This document shows, in pieces, positions 26,735 through 36,969 of a stretch of 64,000 nucleotides of DNA. A model generated the notes under the pieces. That model was not told the DNA's origin. It saw nothing but the letters and a program-made list of their open reading frames with translations, and did not search any database. Each line of letters starts with the position of its first letter. Position 1 is the first letter of the stretch. This stretch comes from Seongchinamella unica (GTDB taxonomy: Bacteria > Pseudomonadota > Gammaproteobacteria > Pseudomonadales > Halieaceae): contig NZ_SMSE01000002.1 in assembly GCF_004354085.1 (NCBI RefSeq), positions 1-64,000 on the forward strand, written 5' to 3'. The translations under genes were made by a program, and so were the position numbers.

Positions 26735-27796
26735 CTAATCAAAGTCGAGCAGGATTTTTCCTGACCTGCCGGATTGCTGTGAAGCCCTGACCGCCGCCAC
26801 GGCATCGGCCAGGGGAAATTGCGCTGCTATCGAAACATTGAACATCCCGCTAGCGCTTAGCCTGCCAAGCTCTCCCATCACCTCACCCAGTTTCGCGGGT
26901 GTTTGCGCGGCGAGCCAGCCCGGCAGGTAAAAGCCGCCCACTGTGGCGTTCGTCATCATCAGGTCGCGAGAGAACAGCTGCATCGATGGTCCGGCGAGCG
27001 TGCCGTAGAGCAGCATCCTGCCGCCATCCGTGAGCGAAGCGATCATCTGCTCGGCGACTGACCCGCCAACACAGTCGAGGGCAAATTCGACCCCTCTACC
27101 CCCCGTCACCCGCTTGACCTCCTCGCGCAGGTCCTGGCTCTCTGTATTGATAACCACGTCACCCAGCTGTTCAGGGAACTGATCGGGCATTTTCTCGCCG
27201 CGAACGAGGCTTATCGTCCTGAAGCCATAATGGCGACCGATTGCAGCAGCCAGTTTGCTCACGGCAGAGGCCCCGGCGCTCATCAGCAGCCACTGACCTT
27301 CCTCAACCCCCAGAACATGCCGGGTCGCTATCAGCGCCGTCAACGGGTTGAGCATCATCAGCGCTGCCTGTTCGTCAGGCAAGGCCTCCGGCACTGGCGA
27401 CAGTTGCGCGGGCGCGGCGATCACGTATTCCTGCCAGGTACCGCTCGGCGGCCCGGCGAACAGGGCGACCCGTTTACCCAGCCACTGGGTGCTGTTGACA
27501 TCAGCGCCGCAGGCGTCGACAACACCCACACCCTCGCCCCCCGGGATGCAGGGGAGTTGGGGATGCAGCTTGCTGCGCTCGACGTCAAAGGAGGGACGCT
27601 CCTCCCCGAGGTTCCATATCAGTCGCTCGATGGCCTCCCGGTACTCACCCCGTATGTAGTTGAGGTCTGAGGGGTGCACAGCGGCTTTGGTCATGCGCAC
27701 CCTGAGCATTCCCGGGCCGGGTTCAGGCTCAGGAGCATCAACGACCTGGAGGCCGCTGAGGTCGTCGGATACGTGGTTTAAGGTCACAGTTTTCAA
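26735..27796 (-). CDS. MDR family oxidoreductase (enoyl reductase/quinone oxidoreductase-like)
   Basis: A 353-aa zinc-independent medium-chain dehydrogenase. The GroES-like half includes KAAVHPSDLNYIRGEYREAI and GGEGVGVVDACGADVN; the NADPH-binding Rossmann half includes SAGASAVSKLAAAIGRHYGF and DCVGGSVAEQMIASLTDGG. The closest pattern is the 2-enoyl thioester reductase (MECR/ETR) group rather than zinc alcohol dehydrogenases, as the zinc-binding Cys cluster is absent. The start is TTG with GAGGAG 8 bases upstream. The DUF1330 gene lies 96 bases upstream. Confidence 0.83.
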   Translation of the reverse strand: MKTVTLNHVSDDLSGLQVVDAPEPEPGPGMLRVRMTKAAVHPSDLNYIRGEYREAIERLIWNLGEERPSFDVERSKLHPQLPCIPGGEGVGVVDACGADVNSTQWLGKRVALFAGPPSGTWQEYVIAAPAQLSPVPEALPDEQAALMMLNPLTALIATRHVLGVEEGQWLLMSAGASAVSKLAAAIGRHYGFRTISLVRGEKMPDQFPEQLGDVVINTESQDLREEVKRVTGGRGVEFALDCVGGSVAEQMIASLTDGGRMLLYGTLAGPSMQLFSRDLMMTNATVGGFYLPGWLAAQTPAKLGEVMGELGRLSASGMFNVSIAAQFPLADAVAAVRASQQSGRSGKILLDFD

Positions 27797-27892
27797 CGGT
27801 TTTCTCCTCAGTTATCGGGTCGGAAGGTGCGATTGCTCGCATCCGGGTGCGAGGGGAGGTACAGTGTTTTGCCATTCCCCGACGACAGCTCA

Positions 27893-28204
27893 TCAACGGC
27901 CGGGGCTTTCCTCATCATAGCCCTCGACAATAACGATATGGCCGGAGCTGCATTCGTCCCTTATCGCCTTGTATCCCTGGTAAAGGTCGCTGTTGTAAAA
28001 CTCCTCGGCCTTCGCTATGGAGGGAAATTCGAACAGGACCAGGCGCCGCGGCTCCCAGTCGCCTTCTATTACCTTGTGTTCACCGCCTCTCGCCAGATAG
28101 CGGCCGCCTGCGGCCTCAAGCGCGGGTTTTGCCTTGACCATGAACTCCTGGTATCGCTGCGGATCCCGGATATCGACATCATAGATTACATAGGCGGACA
28201 TCAT
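27893..28204 (-). CDS. DUF1330 family protein, second copy
   Basis: A 103-aa DUF1330 protein: MSAYVIYDVDIRDPQRYQEF, AGGRYLARGGEHKVIEGDWE, PRRLVLFEFPSIAKAEEFYN and YQGYKAIRDECSSGHIVIVE are complete and canonical. GAGGAG is found just upstream. It is only moderately similar to the copy at 1061-1351, so this is not a recent duplication. It lies upstream of an MDR reductase, with which it may form an operon. Confidence 0.9.
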   Translation of the reverse strand: MMSAYVIYDVDIRDPQRYQEFMVKAKPALEAAGGRYLARGGEHKVIEGDWEPRRLVLFEFPSIAKAEEFYNSDLYQGYKAIRDECSSGHIVIVEGYDEESPGR

Positions 28205-28482
28205 ATACTCCTCAAGTAGCTGTGCCCCGGAATGTCCGGGTTTAGCGGCCTCGATAGCGAGGATCCGCTGTGGATAAGGTGTTACCCGTCTCCTGCTGAT
28301 CGGGCTTTAACTGGCAACGAGTCTAAATCCCGGCAGAGCACGAGAATGTCATCTACCTGACGTTTCACCCCCTTAATTCTCTAAAAAAAGCATTAAATGG
28401 GCCGGAAAGGCCGGTCGCTGCTGTCGCAACAGACAGCCAGTGCTGCAACTTGCCGTGGATAGCGGCAGGTACCAGCCCGACA

Positions 28483-29073
28483 TCATAGCTGTAGCTGGTC
28501 AAATTCCCCCAGGTTGATCAGGAATTTGTGGGCCGCAAACTGGACCGAGGCGCGGTCGGCTGCTTCTGAGAGGTGACGTACGCTCTCGGTAATCGCCAGC
28601 CACCAGCGCATGTGCTCGGGACTGAGTTGGGCGGCAACCGGGATAAGGTCCCGTGTGACACCGTAGCTGTGGTCTGCGCATGACTTGAGCCTGGCCATAT
28701 TGTGCAGGTCCAGCTCCACGGTATTGAGCTTTTTGAACAGGGTCGCTACCACTTGCGGGTCGTGTTCCAGTGCCTGGGAGCTCGCGGGTTCGGCATTCTG
28801 CTCCAGTAGGGCCACGTCCAGGTGACTCAACACGTCCCGGAGCGCACCGCGCAGGCTCTGGCGCAGCTCCTGTTTTCGATCCCGCTCAAGGCGGCGCTGG
28901 ATCAATGAGAACAGGCCCACCAGGAAGAATCCTTCCAGGCAGAACCCGATCAGCTCGGGTAGCAGGTTATCCTGGAATGCGCCCTCGGCAGCGTCACGCA
29001 GGAAGGAGGACAGCAGGTAGATGCCCGCCAGACCGAAAATCAGCAGTGGAGCGAAGACCAGCAGGCGCCTCAA
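28483..29073 (-). CDS. Two-helix membrane protein of unknown function
   Basis: A 196-aa protein I do not recognise. It has two N-terminal membrane helices (RLLVFAPLLIFGLAGIYLLS and PELIGFCLEGFFLVGLFSLI) and then a long helical cytoplasmic part, starting RRLERDRKQELRQSLRGALR, probably coiled. The start is TTG with GGAGAA 9 bases upstream. It follows the 181-aa gene by 19 bases, suggesting a two-gene unit. Confidence 0.65.
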   Translation of the reverse strand: MRRLLVFAPLLIFGLAGIYLLSSFLRDAAEGAFQDNLLPELIGFCLEGFFLVGLFSLIQRRLERDRKQELRQSLRGALRDVLSHLDVALLEQNAEPASSQALEHDPQVVATLFKKLNTVELDLHNMARLKSCADHSYGVTRDLIPVAAQLSPEHMRWWLAITESVRHLSEAADRASVQFAAHKFLINLGEFDQLQL

Positions 29074-29092
29074 GGGCTTGTTCTCCCCCGGC

Positions 29093-29638
29093 TCACTCGC
29101 CGGTCACCGGTTGTGCCAAAGCCCTGATCACCCTGGCGATGCGATCAGCTTCCTGGGGGGTCAGGTCCAGTGGCACATTCTGCAGGTAGACGACCAGGTT
29201 TTCGCGAATGGGCACGGGGAAGATTTCGTGCGGGCTGCGCGGCGGATTAAGCGCCAATTCCTCCCGGGCTCGAGCCTGCCCCGGGTCGTCACGCGCCGCC
29301 ACCAGTTGTACTTCCGGTGTCTCTCCCTCGATGCTGCTGAAACTGTTGGGGTCGTCGGCCCAGCTGAAAAAATCGCGCAGACCGGCTTTCAGCCGTTCGT
29401 TATAGATTTGCAGGGTTTCAGGTCGGATAGTGGAGCCCTGCAGCTTGTGAAAGCGGGTGCAGAGTTCGTCGACGTCCAACTGGCGAAGGTCCCGGCGCTC
29501 GTAGGACCTGAGTTGGACCAGTAGCTGGTCCGCCGCCTTTTTGCGAGCCCGGGCCGTGCCGGGACGGATGGCGCCCGCCATCGCGCCTTGCCGCAAGAAG
29601 TCCAGGAAAGCTTCCTCTGAATAGTCCCCTTGCGCCAT
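29093..29638 (-). CDS. Protein of unknown function with a recombinase-like helical region
   Basis: A 181-aa soluble protein. Residues about 20-95 (ARARKKAADQLLVQLRSYER, then DVDELCTRFHKLQGSTIRPE and IYNERLKAGLRDFFSWADD) resemble the SAM-like core-binding domain of tyrosine recombinases, but no catalytic domain follows. The C-terminus, IPIRENLVVYLQNVPLDLTP and QEADRIARVIRALA, may be a small effector-like domain: the FPVPIREN motif precedes a short helix in some regulators. It is probably co-expressed with the two-helix membrane gene 19 bases downstream. Confidence 0.6.
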   Translation of the reverse strand: MAQGDYSEEAFLDFLRQGAMAGAIRPGTARARKKAADQLLVQLRSYERRDLRQLDVDELCTRFHKLQGSTIRPETLQIYNERLKAGLRDFFSWADDPNSFSSIEGETPEVQLVAARDDPGQARAREELALNPPRSPHEIFPVPIRENLVVYLQNVPLDLTPQEADRIARVIRALAQPVTGE

Positions 29639-29842
29639 CTCAACGTCCCCCGGTTGCTCTGCCTAGTGTAGTACCCATTGAGCTTGCGCGTACAGCAGCG
29701 TACTGCCTTTCTCTATCGAAGGGTCTTCCCTGAAGCCCGCCTTTTCATCAAACCGACGCTCCCTGGCATTGCTCTTGTTGGGCTCCAGGAAATTCTGCAC
29801 TATGCTCATCTATTCATTCCCTCGACACCGACCGGAGAAAAC

Positions 29843-30649
29843 ATGAAGTACGTCTTGTCGTTACTACTGCTGCTCTCGTTACCGGTACAGGCGGGGCCGA
29901 AGCTCTATGTCTTTGACTGCGGCCTGATCAAACTGGAAAGCCTTGAGTTATTCAACCTCAAACCTGCCGATTCCCCGGTGAGGGAAATGGTTGTCCCCTG
30001 TTTCCTGGTGGAGCACGCGAAGGGCAGACTGCTTTTCGACGGTGGATTGCCCAGGCATGTGGCAGACAGTGCCGAACCTGTCGCGATTGAGGGCGGATCC
30101 CTGGTGTACGACCGCTGGATCCTCGATCAGCTGGCGGACATGGGCCTGGTGGCAGGGGACATCGACTTTGCCGCCTATTCCCACCTTCACTTTGACCACG
30201 CCGGTGCGGCCAACTCGTTTGTCGATTCGACCGTACTGATGCAACAGCGAGAATGGGATGCGGCCTTTACGCAGGAGCAAGGGTTTATTGACGTGTCGCT
30301 GGTTGAAGGACTGAAGCAGGCCGATGTCAGATTTGTCGACGGCGATCATGACGTATTTGGTGATGGCACCGTGCAGCTCATCCTGGCCCCTGGGCATACG
30401 CCCGGCCACCAGCTGCTATTACTGGAGCTCGAAAGCCGCGGGAAAATTCTGCTCTCCGGGGACCTGTACCACACCCAGGCCAGCCGCAAGCTGCGTCGGG
30501 TACCGACCTTTAACAGTGATGAGCAGCAGACCTACGCGTCTATGGATCGCATAGAAGCCCTGCTCAAGGAGACCGGCGCCACCCTGTGGATCGAACATGA
30601 TAAAAGCCTGTTCGACACCTTGAAAAAGGCTCCGGATTATTACGACTGA
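29843..30649 (+). CDS. Exported metallo-beta-lactamase-fold hydrolase, lactonase-like
   Basis: A 268-aa protein with a signal peptide (KYVLSLLLLLSLPVQAG) and an MBL domain of the N-acyl-homoserine-lactone lactonase type. Zinc ligands are H114-x-H116-x-D118-H119 (SHLHFDHAG), a His in PGHTPGHQ, an Asp in LSGDLYHTQ and a late His in WIEHDKS. The opening LYVFDCGLIKLESLELF is shared with AiiA/AttM-like lactonases. A long frame exists upstream to 29678, but the start at 29843 gives the signal peptide and a GGAG site. Quorum-signal hydrolysis is plausible but unproven; relatives hydrolyse other lactones. Confidence 0.82.
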   Translation: MKYVLSLLLLLSLPVQAGPKLYVFDCGLIKLESLELFNLKPADSPVREMVVPCFLVEHAKGRLLFDGGLPRHVADSAEPVAIEGGSLVYDRWILDQLADMGLVAGDIDFAAYSHLHFDHAGAANSFVDSTVLMQQREWDAAFTQEQGFIDVSLVEGLKQADVRFVDGDHDVFGDGTVQLILAPGHTPGHQLLLLELESRGKILLSGDLYHTQASRKLRRVPTFNSDEQQTYASMDRIEALLKETGATLWIEHDKSLFDTLKKAPDYYD

Positions 30650-30739
30650 GCGCAAAGTCACTGCCACCACATCCATCACCCCGGTATTCACCGACCCCCG
30701 GGGATGGATGCCTGTGTCGATAAGCAGGTAATGCGGCTG

Positions 30740-31978
30740 CTATTGTGGCGTGTACACCTCGGTAGCGGCGATTGGCGTCCCCTGGTGATCAGGAGCCCTG
30801 CCGCCGGCGATGATGATCTGGCCGCTGATTTTTTCAGCAACGGTGTCGCCGCGTGCCTCAGGCAAATCGGCAATACGACGCCAACGATTGGCAGCCGGGT
30901 CGTATCGGAACGAGCGGGTTAAGGGCTGGGGTGCGAAGCCCCCGAAGACGTAAAGGTAATCGTTGAGCGCTACCACGGCCGCGCTGGTAAAGGCGGCCGG
31001 CGCCGGATCCAGTGTCTGCCATTCATCGGCGACCGGATCATAGCGTTCGACAGTGTCGCTGAACTCGAACCCCCCCATACGATTGGCGCCGCCGACGGCA
31101 TAGATGAGGCCGTCGACCGTGCCAACCCCCATGCGCCGCCGCGCGGTCGGCATCTCCGCGCCGGCAGACCAACGGTTGCGTGCCGGATTGTAGATAAATA
31201 CCGAGGCTTCAGCAGGCGCAAATGGACTGAGGCGATCGCCACCGCTGCCCCCGATCATATAGATCCGCTTACCCAGGGTCACGCTGGAAGCGCTAAAGCG
31301 ACCCTCGGGGAGGCGTGCGCGACTGCGCCAGCTATTGGTGCGGGGGTTGTACGCTTCCACCACGGCTTCCACCTGACCGCCAGCGCTGCCCCCCATCACA
31401 TAGCACTCGCCCTTGAATGCGCTGGCGGTCGCCCAGGCTCGCGGCGTCGGCATGTTCGCACGGCGCCGCCATGTATCTGTGACAGGATCGTATTCCTGGG
31501 TGGAGTCCAGCGGCGACCCGGTCTCCCAGCCGCCACCGAACACATACAGTTTACCGTTGACCGTACAGCTGGCCCTCACGGCACCCCCAACCGGCATATC
31601 CTGGCCTGAGCGGTAGCTGTCGGGCTCTGCAAACAGTGGGGACAGGTAATAGCGTTCATCAGAAGCGAGAATGGCCAGCAAGTCGTCATTGCCCTCGAAT
31701 GCGGCCGTCGACAGTCGACAGGACTGCGCCCGTCCCCCGCAGAAACCCCGATCAACTCTTCTCCAGGCGACAAACACACTGCCGTCGCTCGGAACTGCGA
31801 TAAATTCCTGGTCGAAGAAGGTATCGGTGACTTCGACAACACAGGTCTCTCCCGAGGGGCAGAAGTAATCACCGGAGCTGGTCTCCACCGTGCCGTCGTC
31901 GGGGACGGTGATTACTATTTTGCATCCCGTGATGGAGAGCAGCACGGTAACCATCACAAGGCAACAGAGCGTGCGCAT
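30740..31978 (-). CDS. Kelch-repeat lipoprotein
   Basis: A 412-aa lipoprotein: the signal peptide ends in a lipobox, LSITGC, with Cys19. Residues about 20-120 form a Cys-containing domain (ITVPDDGTVETSSGDYFCPS to YYLSPLFAEP) that recurs in the lipoprotein at 41957-43039. The rest is a Kelch beta-propeller of five or six repeats, such as KLYVFGGGWETGSPLDSTQE and RIYMIGGSGGDRL. The predicted place is the outer-membrane or inner-membrane surface facing the periplasm or outside. The start at 31978 places the lipobox normally; a TTG at 32026 is an alternative. No enzymatic motif was seen. Confidence 0.85.
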   Translation of the reverse strand: MRTLCCLVMVTVLLSITGCKIVITVPDDGTVETSSGDYFCPSGETCVVEVTDTFFDQEFIAVPSDGSVFVAWRRVDRGFCGGRAQSCRLSTAAFEGNDDLLAILASDERYYLSPLFAEPDSYRSGQDMPVGGAVRASCTVNGKLYVFGGGWETGSPLDSTQEYDPVTDTWRRRANMPTPRAWATASAFKGECYVMGGSAGGQVEAVVEAYNPRTNSWRSRARLPEGRFSASSVTLGKRIYMIGGSGGDRLSPFAPAEASVFIYNPARNRWSAGAEMPTARRRMGVGTVDGLIYAVGGANRMGGFEFSDTVERYDPVADEWQTLDPAPAAFTSAAVVALNDYLYVFGGFAPQPLTRSFRYDPAANRWRRIADLPEARGDTVAEKISGQIIIAGGRAPDHQGTPIAATEVYTPQ

Positions 31979-32172
31979 GGACTCAAGGACTGACCTTTGC
32001 CGACCGTACCCGGAAAGGTAGTGCAACTACCCGGGGTTCGCAAGCAAGGCCTGTGCAACAGGAGGTCGACCGACGGTGTTGATTTGCAGTTAAAGCTGAC
32101 CCGGGATGGGAGTGAACCCGTGAGTACATTACGGACTGGCGGACGCCATGTCCCTGGCAGGGCAGCGCGAGC

Positions 32173-33726
<1,554 letters not shown>

Positions 33727-33752
33727 GACTGTCTCCCTAGGGGCCGCTGAGG

Positions 33753-34964
33753 TCAGTTGCCCAGCGCATCGATCTCGCGTTTCAGCGCCGCCATAAAGCT
33801 GGCGCCTACCGCCCCGTCGATGGCGCGGTGGTCGCAGGAAAGAGTGGCGTTTATGACGGTGGCCACTGCCAGTTCGCCGTCTTTCGCCACCGGTCTTTCC
33901 TGCGCCGCTCCCAGTGCCAGAATGGCGCCCGCTGGCGGATTGATGATGGCGGTGAACTGGTCGATGCCAAACATGCCAAGGTTGGATAGGGTGAATGAGG
34001 CGCCGCTGATGTCTTCCCGGGTGAGGTCTCCGGCCTTTGCCCTGGCCGCCAGTTCGACGGTGGCTGCTGCAATTTGCTCCGGCGCCATATTCTCCGCACC
34101 ACGAATGGTGGCGGGGAACAGGCCGTCATCCGTGGCGATGGCCACGCCGATATTGGCCTGCTGGAACTGGTGTACGCTGTCGTCGATCACGTTGATGTTG
34201 ACTCGCGGTTCGGCGAGCAGGGCTCGTGCCACGCAGTACACCAGCAGGTCGTTCAGTGAAATTCGGGTGGAGGCCTTGTCATTGAGTGCTCTGCGATAGC
34301 GCAGCAGGCCATCGATTTCCCACTCGACGGACAAGTAGTAGTGGGGTATCTCCTGCTTGGCGTCGACCAGACGCCGGGCGGTGGTCTTGCGGGTGGCACT
34401 GAAGGGTGTGATCTGCACGCCGTTATCATTGCTTGCGGGGCCTGCTGGGGCATCGCCGGAGGCGGCGGCTCGGACGTCCTCCTGGGTTATGCGGCCATTG
34501 CGACCGCTGCCGCTCACCGTGCCCAGGTCGACACCCAGTTCTTCCGCCAGGCGCCGCACTACCGGGCTGGCCCGGCGTCCACCTGCCGCAGGCGCGCCAG
34601 CGGCTGCAGCCGGTGCCGATGCTGCAGCGGCAGGGGCCGGTTCCTCCGCCTGGGGTGCTTCTTCCGTCGCCACACCGGCGTAGTCGGTGATATAGGCATC
34701 AATGCTGGCGTCGTCGACATCCGCAGCGGCGATGATACCGAGTAAGTGGCCCACCCGGCGGGCTTCCCCTTCTTCAACCAGTCTCCGGCGCAGAATGCCG
34801 TCGGCAGGGGCTTCCCATACGTTGACGATCTTGTCGGATTCGATCTCCAGGATTTCCTCGCCCTTGCTCACCGCGTCACCGGGCTGCTTGAGCCAGCTAT
34901 TGATGGTGCCTTCGACCATCTCGATGCCCCACTTGGGAATAGCGATCGGGTAGATATCGCTCAT
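33753..34964 (-). CDS. 2-oxoacid dehydrogenase E2, second copy
   Basis: A 403-aa E2. A lipoyl domain (Lys45 in ESDKIVNVW) is followed by an Ala/Pro-rich linker (PAAAASAPAAAAG), a subunit-binding domain (SPVVRRLAEELGVDLGTVSG) and an acyltransferase core ending CDHRAIDGAVGASF, with catalytic His379 and Asp383 intact. It shares the IPKWGIEM opening with the E2 at 15945-17111, so the two are paralogues, but this one has the longer linker. The start overlaps the E1 beta stop by 4 bases. Confidence 0.92.
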   Translation of the reverse strand: MSDIYPIAIPKWGIEMVEGTINSWLKQPGDAVSKGEEILEIESDKIVNVWEAPADGILRRRLVEEGEARRVGHLLGIIAAADVDDASIDAYITDYAGVATEEAPQAEEPAPAAAASAPAAAAGAPAAGGRRASPVVRRLAEELGVDLGTVSGSGRNGRITQEDVRAAASGDAPAGPASNDNGVQITPFSATRKTTARRLVDAKQEIPHYYLSVEWEIDGLLRYRRALNDKASTRISLNDLLVYCVARALLAEPRVNINVIDDSVHQFQQANIGVAIATDDGLFPATIRGAENMAPEQIAAATVELAARAKAGDLTREDISGASFTLSNLGMFGIDQFTAIINPPAGAILALGAAQERPVAKDGELAVATVINATLSCDHRAIDGAVGASFMAALKREIDALGN

Positions 34965-35965
34965 TGCAGGGTCTCCCGGATAGCCGCCTGAATCTTGTCA
35001 ATAGACGGCACGTATTCTGCCTCGAGGTCGGGGGAAAAGGGCACCGGGGTGTGCGGCGCACACACCTGCTTGACCGGTGCCTGCAGGGAGCGGAACGCTT
35101 TCTCGCTGACCATGGCGGCGATATCCGCGGTAAGCCCGCAGCGGGGAGGGGATTCGTCCACCACCACCAGGCGACCGGTGGCTGCCACGCTCTCCAGGAT
35201 CGTTTCGCTGTCCAGCGGCGAGGTGGTGCGCGGGTCGACCAGGTCGCAGCTGATGCCCTGGGCTTCCAGCCCGTCGATCGCCGCCATGGCGCGGCCCACC
35301 ATCTGGCCGAAGGCCACCACGGTGACATCGTCGCCTTCCCGTGGCATCGCCGCTTCGCCGAAGGGAATGGTGTAGGGCTCGTCCGGCACCTCACAGGCCT
35401 CCTGGTACAGGGCCTTGGGTTCGAAGAACAGCACCGGGTCGTCGTCGCGAATGGCGCTGAGCAGCAGTCCCTTGGCATCGTAGGCGTTAGAGGGAATTAC
35501 TACCTTCAGGCCGGGCACCGCGGTCATCATCTGGTACATGGTCTGGCTGTGCTGGGCGGCGGCGCTGAAGCCAGCGCCGCAGGCGAAGCGGATCACTGCC
35601 GGGCAGCGGGTCTTGCCGCCGAACATGTAGCGGAACTTGGCCATCTGGTTGACGATCTGGTCCATGCATACGCCGATAAAGTCTGAGAACATGATCTCCG
35701 CCACCGGACGCATGCCGACCAGGGCGGCGCCCGCAGCGGCGCCGACGATGGCTGACTCCGAGATGGGGGTATCGATACAGCGCAGGGGGCCGAACTTTTC
35801 ATACAGGCCTGCGGTAACGCCGAAGACACCGCCGGCACACCCGACAGTGCCATCGGAGCCGTTGCCGCCGGCCACGTCTTCACCGATGACGAATACGGTG
35901 TCGTCGACTGCCATCTCCTGGTGCAGGGCCTCGTTGATGGCATCGCGCATGGTTTTCTCTGGCAT
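34961..35965 (-). CDS. 2-oxoacid dehydrogenase E1 beta, second copy
   Basis: A 334-aa E1 beta subunit with VFVIGEDVAGGNGSDGTVGC, VFGVTAGLYEKFGPLRCIDT, PISESAIVGAAAGAALVGMR and FRYMFGGKTRCPAVIRFACG. Compared with the first copy it has an extra Gly/Cys-rich insert (GNGSDGTVGCAGG) after the first motif. GGAGG is 7 bases before the ATG and overlaps the end of E1 alpha. Confidence 0.92.
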   Translation of the reverse strand: MPEKTMRDAINEALHQEMAVDDTVFVIGEDVAGGNGSDGTVGCAGGVFGVTAGLYEKFGPLRCIDTPISESAIVGAAAGAALVGMRPVAEIMFSDFIGVCMDQIVNQMAKFRYMFGGKTRCPAVIRFACGAGFSAAAQHSQTMYQMMTAVPGLKVVIPSNAYDAKGLLLSAIRDDDPVLFFEPKALYQEACEVPDEPYTIPFGEAAMPREGDDVTVVAFGQMVGRAMAAIDGLEAQGISCDLVDPRTTSPLDSETILESVAATGRLVVVDESPPRCGLTADIAAMVSEKAFRSLQAPVKQVCAPHTPVPFSPDLEAEYVPSIDKIQAAIRETLQ

Positions 35966-35967
35966 GA

Positions 35968-36951
35968 TCAGGCACCTCCCTGCGCATAGTTGATATAGAC
36001 ATCGCTATCGAGATCGGCCGCGGTCGGGCGGGGGGCTGTCCTGGCTTCGGCCACCGCCTCGTCGATCAGGCTCAGCACCTCGGCGTCGATGGTATCCAAC
36101 TCCTCTGCGCTGACGTCACCATACTCCCCCACCCGAGCGCGGAAGTGCTGCAGGCAATCCCGCTCCCCCCGCAGGTTGTCCAGTTCACCCTCGCCGCGAT
36201 AGCCCTGGGGGTCGCCCACGAAGTGGCCCTGGAAGCGGCCCTGTTCACAGAAAATGCCCGCCGGTCCGTTGCCGGCACGGGCGTGGCCGATGGCCTCACC
36301 CGCCGCCCGGTACACATCAAAAAAGTCGGCGCCGTCGGCGACAAACACCGGGAAGCCAAAGCCTTCGGTGCGCGCCTTGAGGTCGTCGCAGCCTACCGCG
36401 TAGTTGATGGAGGTGTGTTCCGAGTAGTAGTTGTTCTCGATCACGAAGATGGCCGGCACCTTGAGCACCACCGCCAGGTTCATGGCCTCGAAGCAGGTGC
36501 CCTGGTTGACCGAGCCGTCACCTGAGAAAGATACCGATACATTGTCGCGGCCGCGGATCTTGGCCGCCAGTGCCGCGCCCACAGAGATGGGCGGGCCGCC
36601 TGCGACGATGCCATTGGCGCCGAGAATTCCATTGTCCACGTCGGCAATATGCATGCTGCCGCCCTTGCCCTTGCACAGGCCGCTGGCAGCACCCCATAGC
36701 TCCGCCATCATGCCTTTTACGTCGGCACCGCGGGCAATACAGTGACCGTGGCCGCGGTGGGTGGAAATTATGGTGTCGTTGCCGGACAGGTGTTCACATA
36801 CGCCCACCGCGTTGGCTTCCTGGCCGGTATAGAGGTGAGTGAAGCCGGCGATCTGGCCGTTCATGATCTCGGTGAAGGTGCGCTCCTCGAACTCGCGTAT
36901 GGTTTTCATCTGCCGGTATGCCCGCAGCAATCCGTCTTTATCCAGGCCCAT
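35968..36951 (-). CDS. 2-oxoacid dehydrogenase E1 alpha, second copy
   Basis: A 327-aa E1 alpha subunit. The ThDP motif is GDGSVNQGTCFEAMNLA...ENN, with ISTHRGHGHCIARGADVKGM and SGLCKGKGGSMHIADVDNGI. It pairs with the downstream E1 beta (2-base gap). The start has AGGAGCGAACAG upstream. Similar in length to the copy at 12081-13055, but clearly diverged. Its substrate may be acetoin or a 2-oxoacid; no E3 or acetoin-specific gene (acoX/acoK) is near. Confidence 0.92.
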   Translation of the reverse strand: MGLDKDGLLRAYRQMKTIREFEERTFTEIMNGQIAGFTHLYTGQEANAVGVCEHLSGNDTIISTHRGHGHCIARGADVKGMMAELWGAASGLCKGKGGSMHIADVDNGILGANGIVAGGPPISVGAALAAKIRGRDNVSVSFSGDGSVNQGTCFEAMNLAVVLKVPAIFVIENNYYSEHTSINYAVGCDDLKARTEGFGFPVFVADGADFFDVYRAAGEAIGHARAGNGPAGIFCEQGRFQGHFVGDPQGYRGEGELDNLRGERDCLQHFRARVGEYGDVSAEELDTIDAEVLSLIDEAVAEARTAPRPTAADLDSDVYINYAQGGA

Positions 36952-36969
36952 CTGTTCGCTCCTGTTGCT

